Positions 31,395-40,448 of a stretch of DNA of 64,000 bases are shown piece after piece; positions within the stretch are counted from its first letter, which is position 1; the number at the start of each line of letters is the position of its first letter. This stretch comes from Nocardia thailandica NBRC 100428 (lineage in GTDB: Bacteria > Actinomycetota > Actinomycetes > Mycobacteriales > Mycobacteriaceae). The translations under genes and the position numbers were made by a program. The DNA is taken from the NCBI RefSeq assembly GCF_000308795.1, contig NZ_BAGK01000241.1, positions 1 through 64,000 on the forward strand, read 5' to 3'. The notes under the pieces were generated by a model. It saw only the letters and a program-made list of their open reading frames with translations, did not search any database and was not told the DNA's origin.

Positions 31395-31766
31395 ATGTCC
31401 AACATGGATATCGCGCTGAAGGACATGATGGTGATCGACGGCGCCGTCGGCGCCGCGGTCGTCGACTTCAACAGCGGTATGGCGCTCGGCATGCTCTCCA
31501 GCACCAAGGTGCTGGATCTGCAGGTCGCCGCCGCGGGCAACACCGAGGTGGTCCGGGCCAAGCTGCGGACCATCGAGCAGCTCGGCCTCAACGAGGACAT
31601 CGAGGACATCCTCATCACGCTGTCCTCGCAGTACCACCTCATCCGCCCGATGACCGGCCGGAAGTCCAAGGGGCTCTTCCTCTATCTCGCGCTGGAGCGG
31701 GGGCGGGCCAATCTGGCGCTGGCCCGGCACAAGCTCAAGTCCATCGAAGAGGAGCTCGAGGTCTGA
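31395..31766 (+). CDS. Roadblock/LC7-like protein, last of the operon
   Basis: A 123-residue protein starting at ATG 31395 behind AAAGGA. It begins MSNMDIALKDMMVIDGAVGA and includes LQVAAAGNTEVVRAKLRTI, ILITLSSQYHLIRPM and the basic C-terminal ANLALARHKLKSIEEEL. It is a paralogue of the first gene of the operon and lies 10 bases after the MglB-like gene. A hairpin terminator follows. It may form homo- or heterodimers with the other two Roadblock proteins. Confidence 0.75.
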   Translation: MSNMDIALKDMMVIDGAVGAAVVDFNSGMALGMLSSTKVLDLQVAAAGNTEVVRAKLRTIEQLGLNEDIEDILITLSSQYHLIRPMTGRKSKGLFLYLALERGRANLALARHKLKSIEEELEV

Positions 31767-31786
31767 TCGCCACCCTCGGCGATCGA

Positions 31787-31822
31787 AGGAGGTCCGGCCC
31801 GATCCGTGGGTCCGGACCTCCT
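31787..31822 (+). terminator. Hairpin terminator of the Roadblock operon
   Basis: AGGAGGTCCGG (31787-31797) pairs perfectly with CCGGACCTCCT (31812-31822) across a 14-base loop, 20 bases after the last Roadblock gene. Confidence 0.65.
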
Positions 31823-31869
31823 CGCCTGTCCGGGCCCGCCGGTGTGTCGCCGGGGACAACCCGCCGATC

Positions 31870-32709
31870 ATGGTGACGCAATGTCGGTACGGTGCGATGA
31901 TTTGCTGCGTGACTCAGTGGCTCCCCTTCCTCAGCTCGCTCATCGTCGCCGCCGCAATACTCATCGGCGTAATCCTGGTCAACCGGACCCACCGGGAGGC
32001 ACTGGCCGCGGCGGACGAGCGGGGCAGGCAGGCCCTCGACACCGCCCAGCGCCATATCGAACTGTCCAATCAGGTTGGCAGCGAACGTGATCACCAGTCC
32101 TGGCGGCGCGAGGTCGTGCTCTCGGCGGTGGCCTCCATCCTGGACACCTCCGCGCAGGTGCGCACCGATCTGAGCAGCTGCAGCGACTGGGACCTGGTCA
32201 CCGTCGAGCAGATCGACGCCGTCGGCGCGCAGATCAGCAAGACCATCTGGGAGCAGTCCGGCGGCACGTTGACCCGGTTGCGGGTCGTCGCGCACCGCCG
32301 CATCCCGAACAAGTGCGAGGATCTGCTGCGCACGCTGACCGCGGCCCAGCACATCACGATGCAGCGTCTCAAGCTGCACATCGATCTGGAGGCCACGCTC
32401 GAGGAGATCGAGGAGATGGCCTCGCTGTGGCACAAGGCGATGCACCACGCGGCCGAGCAGGAGCGGTCGCTGGTCGAGGTCGCCCGCGCGGAGCTCGGGC
32501 TCGAGGTGGCCAAGCCCGCGGCCGTGCAGCAGGTCGCGGTTCCCGCGCCCGCCCCGGCGCCGGCGCCCGCGGCCGAGCCCGAGGAGGCCGAACCCGCCAC
32601 GCCCGAACCGGAATTCGAGCAGGCGGCCGCGCCCGACGCGGAGCAGGCGCCCGCGGGCGAGCCCGACCGGGAAACCGTCCCGACCCAGGTGGTCCATCAG
32701 CCCGCCTGA
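31870..32709 (+). CDS. Membrane-anchored coiled-coil protein with acidic Pro/Ala tail
   Basis: A 279-residue protein I do not recognise. One N-terminal membrane helix (FLSSLIVAAAILIGVILV) is followed by a helical region (about 45-215) with coiled-coil character, and a low-complexity Pro/Ala/Glu tail (about 220-279). Several starts are possible: ATG 31870, GTG 31873, ATG 31897 and GTG 31909; no ribosome site decides between them. It lies just beyond the Roadblock terminator on the same strand, so a functional link is possible but not shown. Confidence 0.55.
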   Translation: MVTQCRYGAMICCVTQWLPFLSSLIVAAAILIGVILVNRTHREALAAADERGRQALDTAQRHIELSNQVGSERDHQSWRREVVLSAVASILDTSAQVRTDLSSCSDWDLVTVEQIDAVGAQISKTIWEQSGGTLTRLRVVAHRRIPNKCEDLLRTLTAAQHITMQRLKLHIDLEATLEEIEEMASLWHKAMHHAAEQERSLVEVARAELGLEVAKPAAVQQVAVPAPAPAPAPAAEPEEAEPATPEPEFEQAAAPDAEQAPAGEPDRETVPTQVVHQPA

Positions 32710-32875
32710 GTCGCCGGGGGTGCCGCGAGCAGGCGTGGTGCGGACGATCGCCTGACGGAGCCCGCGGCGGCACGGTAGCTTTGAACACGGCACCTCGTGC
32801 CGGCCCGACAGCGTGGTCGATCGTCATTTCGCTCGAACAAAAGCACCACACCACACTCGTCAGGGGGCGATTTTC

Positions 32876-34231
32876 GTGGAGTTCATTGCACCGTTGGACG
32901 CACTGTTCCTGCTGGCCGAATCCCGGGAACATCCGATGCACGTCGGATCGCTGCAACTGTTCGAACCGCCGGAGGGCGCCGGTCCGGACTATCTGCGCGA
33001 ATTCAAGGAAAAGCTGATCGCGGACAAGGCTTTTCACCCCACGTTCCGCAAGCGGCCCGCCACCTGGCTCGGCGCGCCGCAATTGGCGTGGACCACCGAC
33101 AGCGACATCGATCTCGACTTCCACGTCCAGCGCAGCGCGCTACCCGCGCCGGGCGGTTTCGGGCAGCTGCTCGATCACGCCTCGGTGCTGCACAGCGCTT
33201 TGCTCGACCGGCACCGGCCGCTGTGGGAACTCCACTTCGTCGAGGGTCTGGCCGACGGCCGGTTCGCCCTGTATTCGAAGATGCATCACGCCCTCATCGA
33301 CGGGGTCGCGGCGCAGCGGCTGATGCGCCGCACCCTGACGAGCGACCCGTCCTCCGGCGAGGCGCGGGTGCCGTGGAACCTGCCGCGGCGGGCCCGGTCG
33401 GAGCGGGCGGGGAACGGCGGCGCGCTCGGCCTGGCCAAGAACCTGTTCTCGTCGGCGCCGCGCTCGACGACGGCGTTGTTGCGTGCGGCGCGCACGGGGC
33501 TGGTCGAGCAGCAGCTGACCCTGCCCTTCGCCGCGCCGCGCACGGTGTTCAACGTGCCCATCGGCGGCGCGCGCCGGTGCGCGGTGCGCTCCTGGCCGAT
33601 GGACCGGATCAAGCAGGTGCGCAAGGCGACCGGCGCGACGGTCAACGACGTGGTGCTCACCATGTCGGCGGGTGCGCTGCGCTCGTACCTGATCGAACGG
33701 GACGCGCTGCCCGACAAGCCGCTGATCGCCATGGTGCCGATGTCGGTGCGCGAGGCCGACGACACCGACACCCAGGGCGTGCGGGTCGCGGCGCTGCTGT
33801 GCAATCTGGGCACCGACGTCGCGGACCCGCTGGAGCGATTGCGCGTGGTCAGCGAGTCGACGCGGCGCAACAAGGAGGTCTACCGGTCGCTGAGCAGCAC
33901 CCAGTCGATGGCGCTGTCGGCGCTGATGCTCAGCCCGATGGCGACCATGCTGCTGCCGGGGTTCGCCTCGATGGCGGCGCCGCCGTTCAACATCGTCATC
34001 TCGAACGTGCCGGGCTCGCGCGACCCGCTGTACTGGAACGGCGCGCGGCTCGACGCGGGCTACCCGCTGTCGATCCCGCTCGACGGGCAGGCGGTGAACA
34101 TCACCCTGACCTCGAACGGGGAGAACCTGGACTTCGGTCTCGTCGGCTGCCGCCGGACGCTGCCGGATCTGGCCCGGCTGCTCGACCATCTCGAGGATTC
34201 GCTGGCGGCTCTGGAAGAGGCCGCCATCTGA
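32876..34231 (+). CDS. Wax ester synthase / diacylglycerol acyltransferase (WS/DGAT)
   Basis: A 451-residue acyltransferase that esterifies diacylglycerol or fatty alcohol with acyl-CoA, making storage lipids. The catalytic motif HHALIDG is at 137-143, preceded by PLWELHFVEGL. The C-terminal half has ATVNDVVLTMSAGALR and NVPGSRDPLYWNGARL. GTG 32876, after CAGGGGG, puts MEFIAPLDALFLLAE at the family's normal N-terminus; a frame open to 32813 would add about 20 atypical residues. Mycolic-acid actinomycetes carry many such paralogues (tgs family). Confidence 0.92.
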   Translation: MEFIAPLDALFLLAESREHPMHVGSLQLFEPPEGAGPDYLREFKEKLIADKAFHPTFRKRPATWLGAPQLAWTTDSDIDLDFHVQRSALPAPGGFGQLLDHASVLHSALLDRHRPLWELHFVEGLADGRFALYSKMHHALIDGVAAQRLMRRTLTSDPSSGEARVPWNLPRRARSERAGNGGALGLAKNLFSSAPRSTTALLRAARTGLVEQQLTLPFAAPRTVFNVPIGGARRCAVRSWPMDRIKQVRKATGATVNDVVLTMSAGALRSYLIERDALPDKPLIAMVPMSVREADDTDTQGVRVAALLCNLGTDVADPLERLRVVSESTRRNKEVYRSLSSTQSMALSALMLSPMATMLLPGFASMAAPPFNIVISNVPGSRDPLYWNGARLDAGYPLSIPLDGQAVNITLTSNGENLDFGLVGCRRTLPDLARLLDHLEDSLAALEEAAI

Positions 34232-34248
34232 TCCTTTCGCGAGCAAAA

Positions 34249-34262
34249 TAGAACGTGTTACA
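34249..34262. promoter_or_regulatory. KstR-type operator
   Basis: TAGAACGTGTTACA matches the KstR consensus TNNAACNNGTTNNA at every fixed position. KstR represses sterol-catabolism genes in mycolic-acid actinomycetes. The site ends seven bases before ATG 34270 of the nitronate monooxygenase-like gene. Confidence 0.65.
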
Positions 34263-34269
34263 GTTCGCC

Positions 34270-35388
34270 ATGCGCACCGATTTCTGTGAACAGCTCGGCA
34301 TCGAGTTCCCCATCTTCGCCTTCACCCACTGCCGCGACGTGGCGGCCGCGGTGAGCAACGCCGGCGGGCTCGGCGTGCTCGGCGCGGTGGGGTTCACCGC
34401 CGAACAGCTCGAGGTCGAACTCGCCTGGCTGGACGAGCACGTCAACGGCATCTACGGCGTCGACCTGGTGATCCCGTCGAAGTACGAGGGCAAGGGCGTC
34501 GAGGGCCTGTCCCCCGAGCAGCTCGAGAAACAGCTCGCCCAGCTGGTTCCGCAGGGTCACCGCGACTTCGCGGCCAAGCTGCTCGACGACCACGGCGTCC
34601 CGCCGCTGCCGGACGGCGAGCACCACAACGAGCTGCTCGGCTGGACCGCGACCACCGCCGCGCCGCAGGTCGAGGTCATCCTGCGCCACCCCAAGGCCAA
34701 GCTGGTCGCCAACGCGCTCGGCACCCCGCCCGCCGACGTCGTCGCCAAGATCCAGGAGTCGGGCCGGGTCATCGGCGCGCTCTGCGGCTCGGTGAAGCAC
34801 GCGCTCGCGCACAAGGAGGCCGGGCTCGACTTCGTCGTCTGTCAGGGCACCGAGGGCGGCGGCCACTGCGGCGAGATCTCCTCGCTGGTGCTGTGGCCGC
34901 AGGTGGTCGAGGCCATCGGCGACATGCCGCTGCTGGCCGCGGGCGGCATCGGCAACGGCGCCCAGGTGGCCGCCGCGCTGGCCATGGGCGCGCAGGGCGC
35001 GTGGACGGGCTCGCTGTGGCTGACCGTCGAGGAGGCCAACGTGCCGCCCGCCCAGCGCGACACCTACCTGTCGGCGTCGAGCCACGACACCGTCCGGTCG
35101 CGGTCCTGGACCGGCAAGCCGTGCCGGATGCTGCGCAACGACTGGACCGACGCCTGGGAGGCCGAGGGCACCCCGGACCCGCTGCCCATGCCGCTGCAGA
35201 TGATGGTCGCGCTCGACGGCGTCAAGCGCGGGCACCGGTACCCGGAGGCCGCCAAGGACGTCAACTTCAACCCGGTCGGCCAGGTGGTCGGGATGATGGA
35301 CCGCGTCGAGCGCAGCGCCGACGTCGTCAACCGGCTGGTCGAGGAGTACGTCACGGCCTGCGACCGGCTGACCAAGCTCAACAGCTGA
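34270..35388 (+). CDS. Nitronate monooxygenase-like flavoprotein
   Basis: A 372-residue TIM-barrel FMN enzyme of the 2-nitropropane dioxygenase/nitronate monooxygenase family. FPIFAFTHCRDVAAAVSNAGG begins the barrel (segments FPIFAFTHCRDV and AAVSNAGGLGVLGA). FVVCQGTEGGGHCGEISS and PLLAAGGIGNGAQVAAALAMGA form the phosphate-binding part, and DTVRSRSWTGKPCRMLRN follows. It resembles mycobacterial Rv1533. ATG 34270 is preferred over GTG 34255 because the latter lies inside the KstR-type operator. The operator suggests a role linked to steroid or ring-cleavage-product metabolism, which is inference. Confidence 0.85.
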   Translation: MRTDFCEQLGIEFPIFAFTHCRDVAAAVSNAGGLGVLGAVGFTAEQLEVELAWLDEHVNGIYGVDLVIPSKYEGKGVEGLSPEQLEKQLAQLVPQGHRDFAAKLLDDHGVPPLPDGEHHNELLGWTATTAAPQVEVILRHPKAKLVANALGTPPADVVAKIQESGRVIGALCGSVKHALAHKEAGLDFVVCQGTEGGGHCGEISSLVLWPQVVEAIGDMPLLAAGGIGNGAQVAAALAMGAQGAWTGSLWLTVEEANVPPAQRDTYLSASSHDTVRSRSWTGKPCRMLRNDWTDAWEAEGTPDPLPMPLQMMVALDGVKRGHRYPEAAKDVNFNPVGQVVGMMDRVERSADVVNRLVEEYVTACDRLTKLNS

Positions 35389-35567
35389 CCCGCCGCGGTG
35401 CGCCCCGGGGTTGCCCGTGGCGCACCGCCCGGCGGCCGGTCGCCTGCCGGAACGAGCCGCCTGCCATAAACTCACCGGTGGCGCGCCCCGCGCCGCCGGC
35501 ATCGCGCCGTTCGTCGCGTGCACGGATCCCGTTGCCGGTCGCTTGCCTCGCACGGGAAGGCGGTGCC

Positions 35568-37022
35568 GTGACCTCCCCTCCTCCCCACCACCGCCGCTGG
35601 TCGACGGCCTCGCACCGGTTCCGCCGGACGGTCACCCGCCTGGCGGGCCGCTTCGATGAGGCGCTCGGCGCGCCCGCGGGCTCCCCGCCCGCGGTCGAGG
35701 AGGAACAGGAGGTCCCCGGCGAGCTGCTGACGCTGCTGTGCCGCGTCGGCGTCGCGCTGATCGGCGCCGGCGAGACCTCGGCGACCGTCCAGAACACGCT
35801 CAACGACCTCGCCGCCCGCTACGGCGCGCACACCGTGCACTTCATGGTGCTGCCCACCGCGGTGTTCGTCCGGGTCCGCACCACCGCGGGCTCGTCGGTG
35901 GACATGCTCGACGCCGAGGTCGGCACGCTCCCGCTGGATCAGATCGCCGGCCTCTACCGGCTGCTCGACCGGATCCAGGACGAGGTACCGCCGCCCGCCG
36001 AGGCCGACCGGGAACTGACCGCGCTGCTGTCGGCGAAGCCGGGCAGCCCGCCGTGGCTGATCCTGCTCGGGCAGGTGGTGCTCACCGTCGGGCTCGGCAT
36101 GATGCTCAATCCGGCCGCCCAGGCGCTGGTCGGCTACGTCGTGCTCGGCCTGGTCGTCGGGGTGCTGACCCAGATCGGCGATCGCGTACGGCTGCTGTCC
36201 TACGCGCTGCCGGTGGTCGCCGCCGCGGCCGTCGCCGCGCTCTCGTTCGGGTTCCCCGAGGCGCTCTCCGGCGGCAACCCGACCCAGCTGCTCGTCCCCG
36301 CGGTGGCCACACTGCTGCCCGGCACGATGCTGACCAACGGCACCATCGAGCTGGCCAACGGGTCGATGGTCGCCGGGGCGAGCCGCATCGTCTACGGCAT
36401 CAACATGCTGTTCCTGTTGTCGTTCGGGCTCTACGTCGGGATCAGCGTGCTCGGCGACCTGCCGCCCGCCCAGCCGGAGTCGTCGCAGCTGGGGTGGTGG
36501 GCGCCGCTGATCGGCGTCCTGCTCATCGGCATCGGGCACTCGTGGCGCTCGAGCGCGCCGAAGAACTCGCTGGGCTGGCTGCTGGTCGTGCTGTGGGCGA
36601 CCTTCGCGGCGCAGGCCTTCGGCAAGTTCGTCTCCGGCCCGCTGACCGGCGCATTCCTCGGCGGGCTCGTCGCGGTGCCCGCGGCCTACCTGATCCGCAA
36701 CCGCAGCAACGCCCCGCCGCCGCAGGTGGCCTTCCTGCCCGCGTTCTGGATGCTGGTGCCCGGCGGTATCAGCCTCCAAGGCGTCTCCGAGCTGGTGCTG
36801 CACACCACCCGGGACGTGGGGGTGTCCGGGCTGGAGGTCATGGTGTCGGCGTTGCTGTCGGTGATGTCGATCGCGCTGGGCGTGATGGTCGGATCCGGCC
36901 TGATCCGCACGTCCTATCCGCACATGACCACGCTGATGGGCACCGCGCATCCCAGCGCCCGGGTGGAATCGTGGCTGGCGCGGCACGGGAATCCGCGCCC
37001 CTCGCCCGACCCAGACAGCTGA
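35568..37022 (+). CDS. Threonine/serine exporter, ThrE family
   Basis: A 484-residue membrane protein with both ThrE parts fused, as in Corynebacterium ThrE. The N-terminal cytoplasmic domain (about 30-150) has LCRVGVALIGAGETSATVQN and FMVLPTAVFVRVR. Ten or so membrane helices follow in two sets, with PGTMLTNGTIELANGSMVAG between helices of the first set and FLPAFWMLVPGGISLQGVSE in the second. GTG 35568 follows GAAGG. It exports Thr and Ser using the proton gradient. It converges on a GntR gene with one base between the stops. Confidence 0.88.
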   Translation: MTSPPPHHRRWSTASHRFRRTVTRLAGRFDEALGAPAGSPPAVEEEQEVPGELLTLLCRVGVALIGAGETSATVQNTLNDLAARYGAHTVHFMVLPTAVFVRVRTTAGSSVDMLDAEVGTLPLDQIAGLYRLLDRIQDEVPPPAEADRELTALLSAKPGSPPWLILLGQVVLTVGLGMMLNPAAQALVGYVVLGLVVGVLTQIGDRVRLLSYALPVVAAAAVAALSFGFPEALSGGNPTQLLVPAVATLLPGTMLTNGTIELANGSMVAGASRIVYGINMLFLLSFGLYVGISVLGDLPPAQPESSQLGWWAPLIGVLLIGIGHSWRSSAPKNSLGWLLVVLWATFAAQAFGKFVSGPLTGAFLGGLVAVPAAYLIRNRSNAPPPQVAFLPAFWMLVPGGISLQGVSELVLHTTRDVGVSGLEVMVSALLSVMSIALGVMVGSGLIRTSYPHMTTLMGTAHPSARVESWLARHGNPRPSPDPDS

Positions 37023-37023
37023 G

Positions 37024-37794
37024 TCAGGCGGTCGCGGCGCGCTCGGCGGGCTGCGGCAGGACGCCGACCAGTTCGCCGAAGCGGGCGAGCACCTTCTCGT
37101 GGTAGAGCGCGAACAGGTCCTCGAACAGCGCCAGCTGCGCCTCGGTCGGGCCGGACCCGGTGTCCCACACCGCCAGCAGCGCCCGCCACACCAGCACGTG
37201 CAGATCCGGCGCGACCGCGAAGTAGGCGGTGACCGCCTCGGGGACCTCGACGACCATGTCGGCGATCGAGTTCAGCACGGCCCGCTGCATGCTCATGCCG
37301 AGCACGCCGAGCAGCGTGCGCACCAGCGACACCTCGGCGGCCAGGATGGCGATGCGGTCGGGGTCCTCGCGGCGGGCGAGGGCCTCCAATTCGTCGACGG
37401 CAGCGGCCAGTCCGGCCGGATCGAGCACCTTCTCGGCGGCCGTGTAACCCAGCAGCGCCTCGAGCACGATGCCGCGTTCGACGTCGACGATGTCGGCGAA
37501 CATCTCGGCCGCGAGTTCCGGCGCGGCGACGGAGAAGCGGAAGAGGTGACGGTAGACGTCCATGCCGCCGTCCTGCCGGACGTCACGGATGGTGAAGCCC
37601 TTGCCACGGCGCGCCTCGACGAAGCCGTAGGACTCGAGCCTGCCCAGCGTCAACTGTGCGGTGGCCCGGTTCATACCGAACTCCTCGGCCACCTGGCGGA
37701 CCGACGGCATCAGATCACCCGGCAGATACTCGCCCGTGGCGACCCGGCGGGCCAGCTCGTCGGCGACGTCGGCGACCACCGTCCGGGGTCCCAT
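37024..37794 (-). CDS. GntR/FadR-type transcriptional regulator
   Basis: A 256-residue regulator. The N-terminal winged helix (about 1-75) includes EYLPGDLMPSVRQVAEEFG, NRATAQLTLGRLESYGFVE and ARRGKGFTIRD. The C-terminal all-helical domain (about 85-240) resembles FCD ligand-binding domains. ATG 37794 follows GAGAGGTGA. The effector and targets are unknown. It may regulate itself; the 211 bases upstream hold no other gene. Confidence 0.85.
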   Translation of the reverse strand: MGPRTVVADVADELARRVATGEYLPGDLMPSVRQVAEEFGMNRATAQLTLGRLESYGFVEARRGKGFTIRDVRQDGGMDVYRHLFRFSVAAPELAAEMFADIVDVERGIVLEALLGYTAAEKVLDPAGLAAAVDELEALARREDPDRIAILAAEVSLVRTLLGVLGMSMQRAVLNSIADMVVEVPEAVTAYFAVAPDLHVLVWRALLAVWDTGSGPTEAQLALFEDLFALYHEKVLARFGELVGVLPQPAERAATA

Positions 37795-38005
37795 CGAAAT
37801 ATCACCTCTCGGTCATGATCCGGATACGTCCCAGACAGTCTAGGTGTTCCTGAATGCCCCTGCACGCACCTCGCACCCCGGTGCCCACATGTGTGCAGTC
37901 TCACTTCCCCCGCCAACGCCCGGCAACCGCGAAAACACGCGGAAATCGGACGAAACGGGACGCGTCTGGATCAGACAGCAACGGCCCCGCACGTCCGCGC
38001 CGGCC

Positions 38006-40381
38006 TCAGATCATCTCCTTCTCGCCCATCCAGCGCATGATCGGCCAGCCGAGCAGGACCGGGATCCAGCAGGTGAGCACGCGGTACAGCAGGACCGCGG
38101 GCACCGCGATCTCGGTCGGCAGGCCGAAGGCGGCCAGGCCGCCGATGAGCGCGGCCTCGACCGCGCCGACGCCGCCGGGGGTCGGCGCGGCGGAGGCCAG
38201 GGTGCCGCCGATCATGGTGACGATGGCGACGGTGACGAAATTGGTGCTGCCGCCGAACGCCTCGACGCTGGCCCACAGCGCCAGCGCCTGGCCGAGGATG
38301 ATCGCGCCGCAGCCGCCGATGATCAGCGAGAACCGCTTGGGGTCGCGCGCGAGGCCGGTCAGCTCGGCGGTCACCTCCTGCACCTGCGGCCGGACCGCCG
38401 TCCTGACCCAGTGCCGCAGCTTCGGCACGAACATGAACACCCCGACGATGCCGAGGATCACGCCCGCGACGAGGTAGATGATCGTCGGGTCCGGCACGAA
38501 GTGCGAGAGGTTGGTGGAGGTGCCCGCCACCACGGAGAACACGACGAGCAGCCCGACATGGGTGATCACCTGGACCGACTGCTGCAACGCGACCGCCGCC
38601 GTGGCCCGCACGGTGGACATCCCCGCCTGCTGGAGGAACCGCACACCGAGCGCGAGCCCGCCGACACCGGCAGGCGTCGTCGTCGCGGCGAAGGTATTGG
38701 CTACCTGTTCGAGCAGCACCAGACGGAAACGGACGAGCCCGTCGGCGCAGGCCCACAGTGCCGCGGCCGCGCCGAAGTAGGTGACCGCCGAGATCGCGAG
38801 GCCGAGCAGCGCCCACCACCAGTTGGCGGTGCGCAGCTGGGTGAAGAAGGTCGGCACCTGGCTGATGAACGGGTAGGCCACGTAGACCAGGCCGACCAGC
38901 AGCACCAGCTGGATGACCTGGTTGCGGTTGAACCGGGTGAGCTGCTCGGCGGGGATGCGCGAGTGCCCGGTCTGCGCGCGGATCTCCTCGCGGGCGGTGG
39001 AGAGGACGTCCTTCCAGTCCGGCACGAACCGGCGGATGCCGGTGGGCATGGCGGACTTGGTGAGCCGCCCGGCCGCCGTCACCACCGTCTCCTTGCCGAG
39101 CACCTCCAGCGCGGTGGCGACGGCGGTGTGCTTGCCGAACAGCGCGGTGGTGGTGACCAGCAGCTGGGCGATGTCGGACTGCCGCTGCGCCTCGGAGGCG
39201 CCGAATTCGGCCGCGGCGAACCCGCCGAACAGGGTCACCCCCTGCTGCACCCGGATGTAGTCGGGCTGGAGGTCGCCGAGCGAGATCTGGTTGTCGTGCA
39301 GGGTCTTCAGCGAGCGCCAGACGCCGGGCAGCACCTGGCTCGACAGTTCCCGCAGCGGGGTGGCGGTCGGCACGGTGTGCGCGTAGAGCACCCAGCCGCG
39401 GTCGAGGCCGGCCACGGCGACCTGACGGCAGTCGGCCATGCCGTGGTCGCCGATCGCGATGCCCATGAGCGCCCGGTGCTCGACGGCGCGGTGCATCGAG
39501 CCGTGCAGCGGCGCGGTCTCGCTGGAGCGGAAGGTGATCCAGCGCCACAGCTGCTTCAGCGCGCCGAAGCTGCGCTGGTTCTTGCCGTAGAGCTCGACGA
39601 CGAGTTCGGCCTCGGGCCCGCCGACCTCGGTGGCCAGCATCAGCGGTCCGCGCCCGGCCGGATGCACGACCGTGAACGACCGCACGGTGTAGCCGCGCGC
39701 GGCCAGCACCCGGACCGCGCCGTCGAGCGGCACCGACAGGGCAGGCGTGCCGACCAGCCAGACGATCGCCGCGCCGACCAGCCAGCCCACCGCGAGGCCG
39801 AACATGGCCCTTGCGGGCACCACCGAGGAGACCACCAGGTGGATCGGCGCGAACATCAACAGCAGGAACCACATCCAGCGCCGCGGCCGGGTGGGCAGCC
39901 AGGGGCTCGACACGGTCAGCATCGCCGCCAGCATCGCGATCCAGCGCGGGTCGTCGAGGAACTGCGAGAGGAAGGTGTTGTCGAGCCGGTCCGGCACCTG
40001 CAGATGCCACTTCGGGGTGGAGAGCCCGGTGCCCGTGATCGACAGCGCGAGGACCGCGAGCAGGCCCGCGGCAGCGTAGCCGGCGAAGAGCTTCCACTGC
40101 CTGCCGAGCGCGAGCTCGATGAGGATCGCGAACGGCAGTGCCAGGATCAGGATTCCGTAGATCAGGTAGACCAGGTTGGACTGATCCGGGTTGAGGAAGT
40201 CGACGATGCCGGAGACCGACTTCTCCAGCGCCAGCCATTCGGGCCGGGTGATCAGCGAGCCCGCGACGACGATCGCGACGCCGCCCATGGCGAGGACGAC
40301 CCGGACGATGTCACTGGTCCGCCGGATCAACGGCTGCAGCAGGCTCCCGGTTACCGGGATCTCCCGCCCGTCGACTCGCAT
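38006..40381 (-). CDS. Large membrane protein with flippase-like (AglD/YbhN, UPF0104) C-terminal domain
   Basis: A 791-residue protein. Several helices form an N-terminal membrane part (about 25-250). A soluble middle section (about 260-440) has a divergent kinase-like appearance (GRGPLMLATEVGGPEAELVV, TLHDNQISLGDLQPDYIRV). The C-terminal part (about 500-780) contains about seven helices with TTTPAGVGGLALGVRFL and SAAPTPGGVGAVEAALIGG, motifs of lysylphosphatidylglycerol-synthetase/AglD-type flippase-like domains. ATG 40381 is a reasonable start, with GTG codons a few residues upstream as alternatives. It may handle a lipid or lipid-linked intermediate; the substrate is unknown. Confidence 0.72.
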   Translation of the reverse strand: MRVDGREIPVTGSLLQPLIRRTSDIVRVVLAMGGVAIVVAGSLITRPEWLALEKSVSGIVDFLNPDQSNLVYLIYGILILALPFAILIELALGRQWKLFAGYAAAGLLAVLALSITGTGLSTPKWHLQVPDRLDNTFLSQFLDDPRWIAMLAAMLTVSSPWLPTRPRRWMWFLLLMFAPIHLVVSSVVPARAMFGLAVGWLVGAAIVWLVGTPALSVPLDGAVRVLAARGYTVRSFTVVHPAGRGPLMLATEVGGPEAELVVELYGKNQRSFGALKQLWRWITFRSSETAPLHGSMHRAVEHRALMGIAIGDHGMADCRQVAVAGLDRGWVLYAHTVPTATPLRELSSQVLPGVWRSLKTLHDNQISLGDLQPDYIRVQQGVTLFGGFAAAEFGASEAQRQSDIAQLLVTTTALFGKHTAVATALEVLGKETVVTAAGRLTKSAMPTGIRRFVPDWKDVLSTAREEIRAQTGHSRIPAEQLTRFNRNQVIQLVLLVGLVYVAYPFISQVPTFFTQLRTANWWWALLGLAISAVTYFGAAAALWACADGLVRFRLVLLEQVANTFAATTTPAGVGGLALGVRFLQQAGMSTVRATAAVALQQSVQVITHVGLLVVFSVVAGTSTNLSHFVPDPTIIYLVAGVILGIVGVFMFVPKLRHWVRTAVRPQVQEVTAELTGLARDPKRFSLIIGGCGAIILGQALALWASVEAFGGSTNFVTVAIVTMIGGTLASAAPTPGGVGAVEAALIGGLAAFGLPTEIAVPAVLLYRVLTCWIPVLLGWPIMRWMGEKEMI

Positions 40382-40448
40382 GTGCCGCACGATACACACC
40401 GCCCTCCCGCCGACCCGCCCTCGACATCGCGCGCCGCGCCGACCAGCG

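Noticed and set aside
34255..34257. GTG 34255 as start of the nitronate monooxygenase-like gene
   Set aside because: It lies inside the KstR-type operator and has no ribosome site; ATG 34270 matches the family N-terminus.
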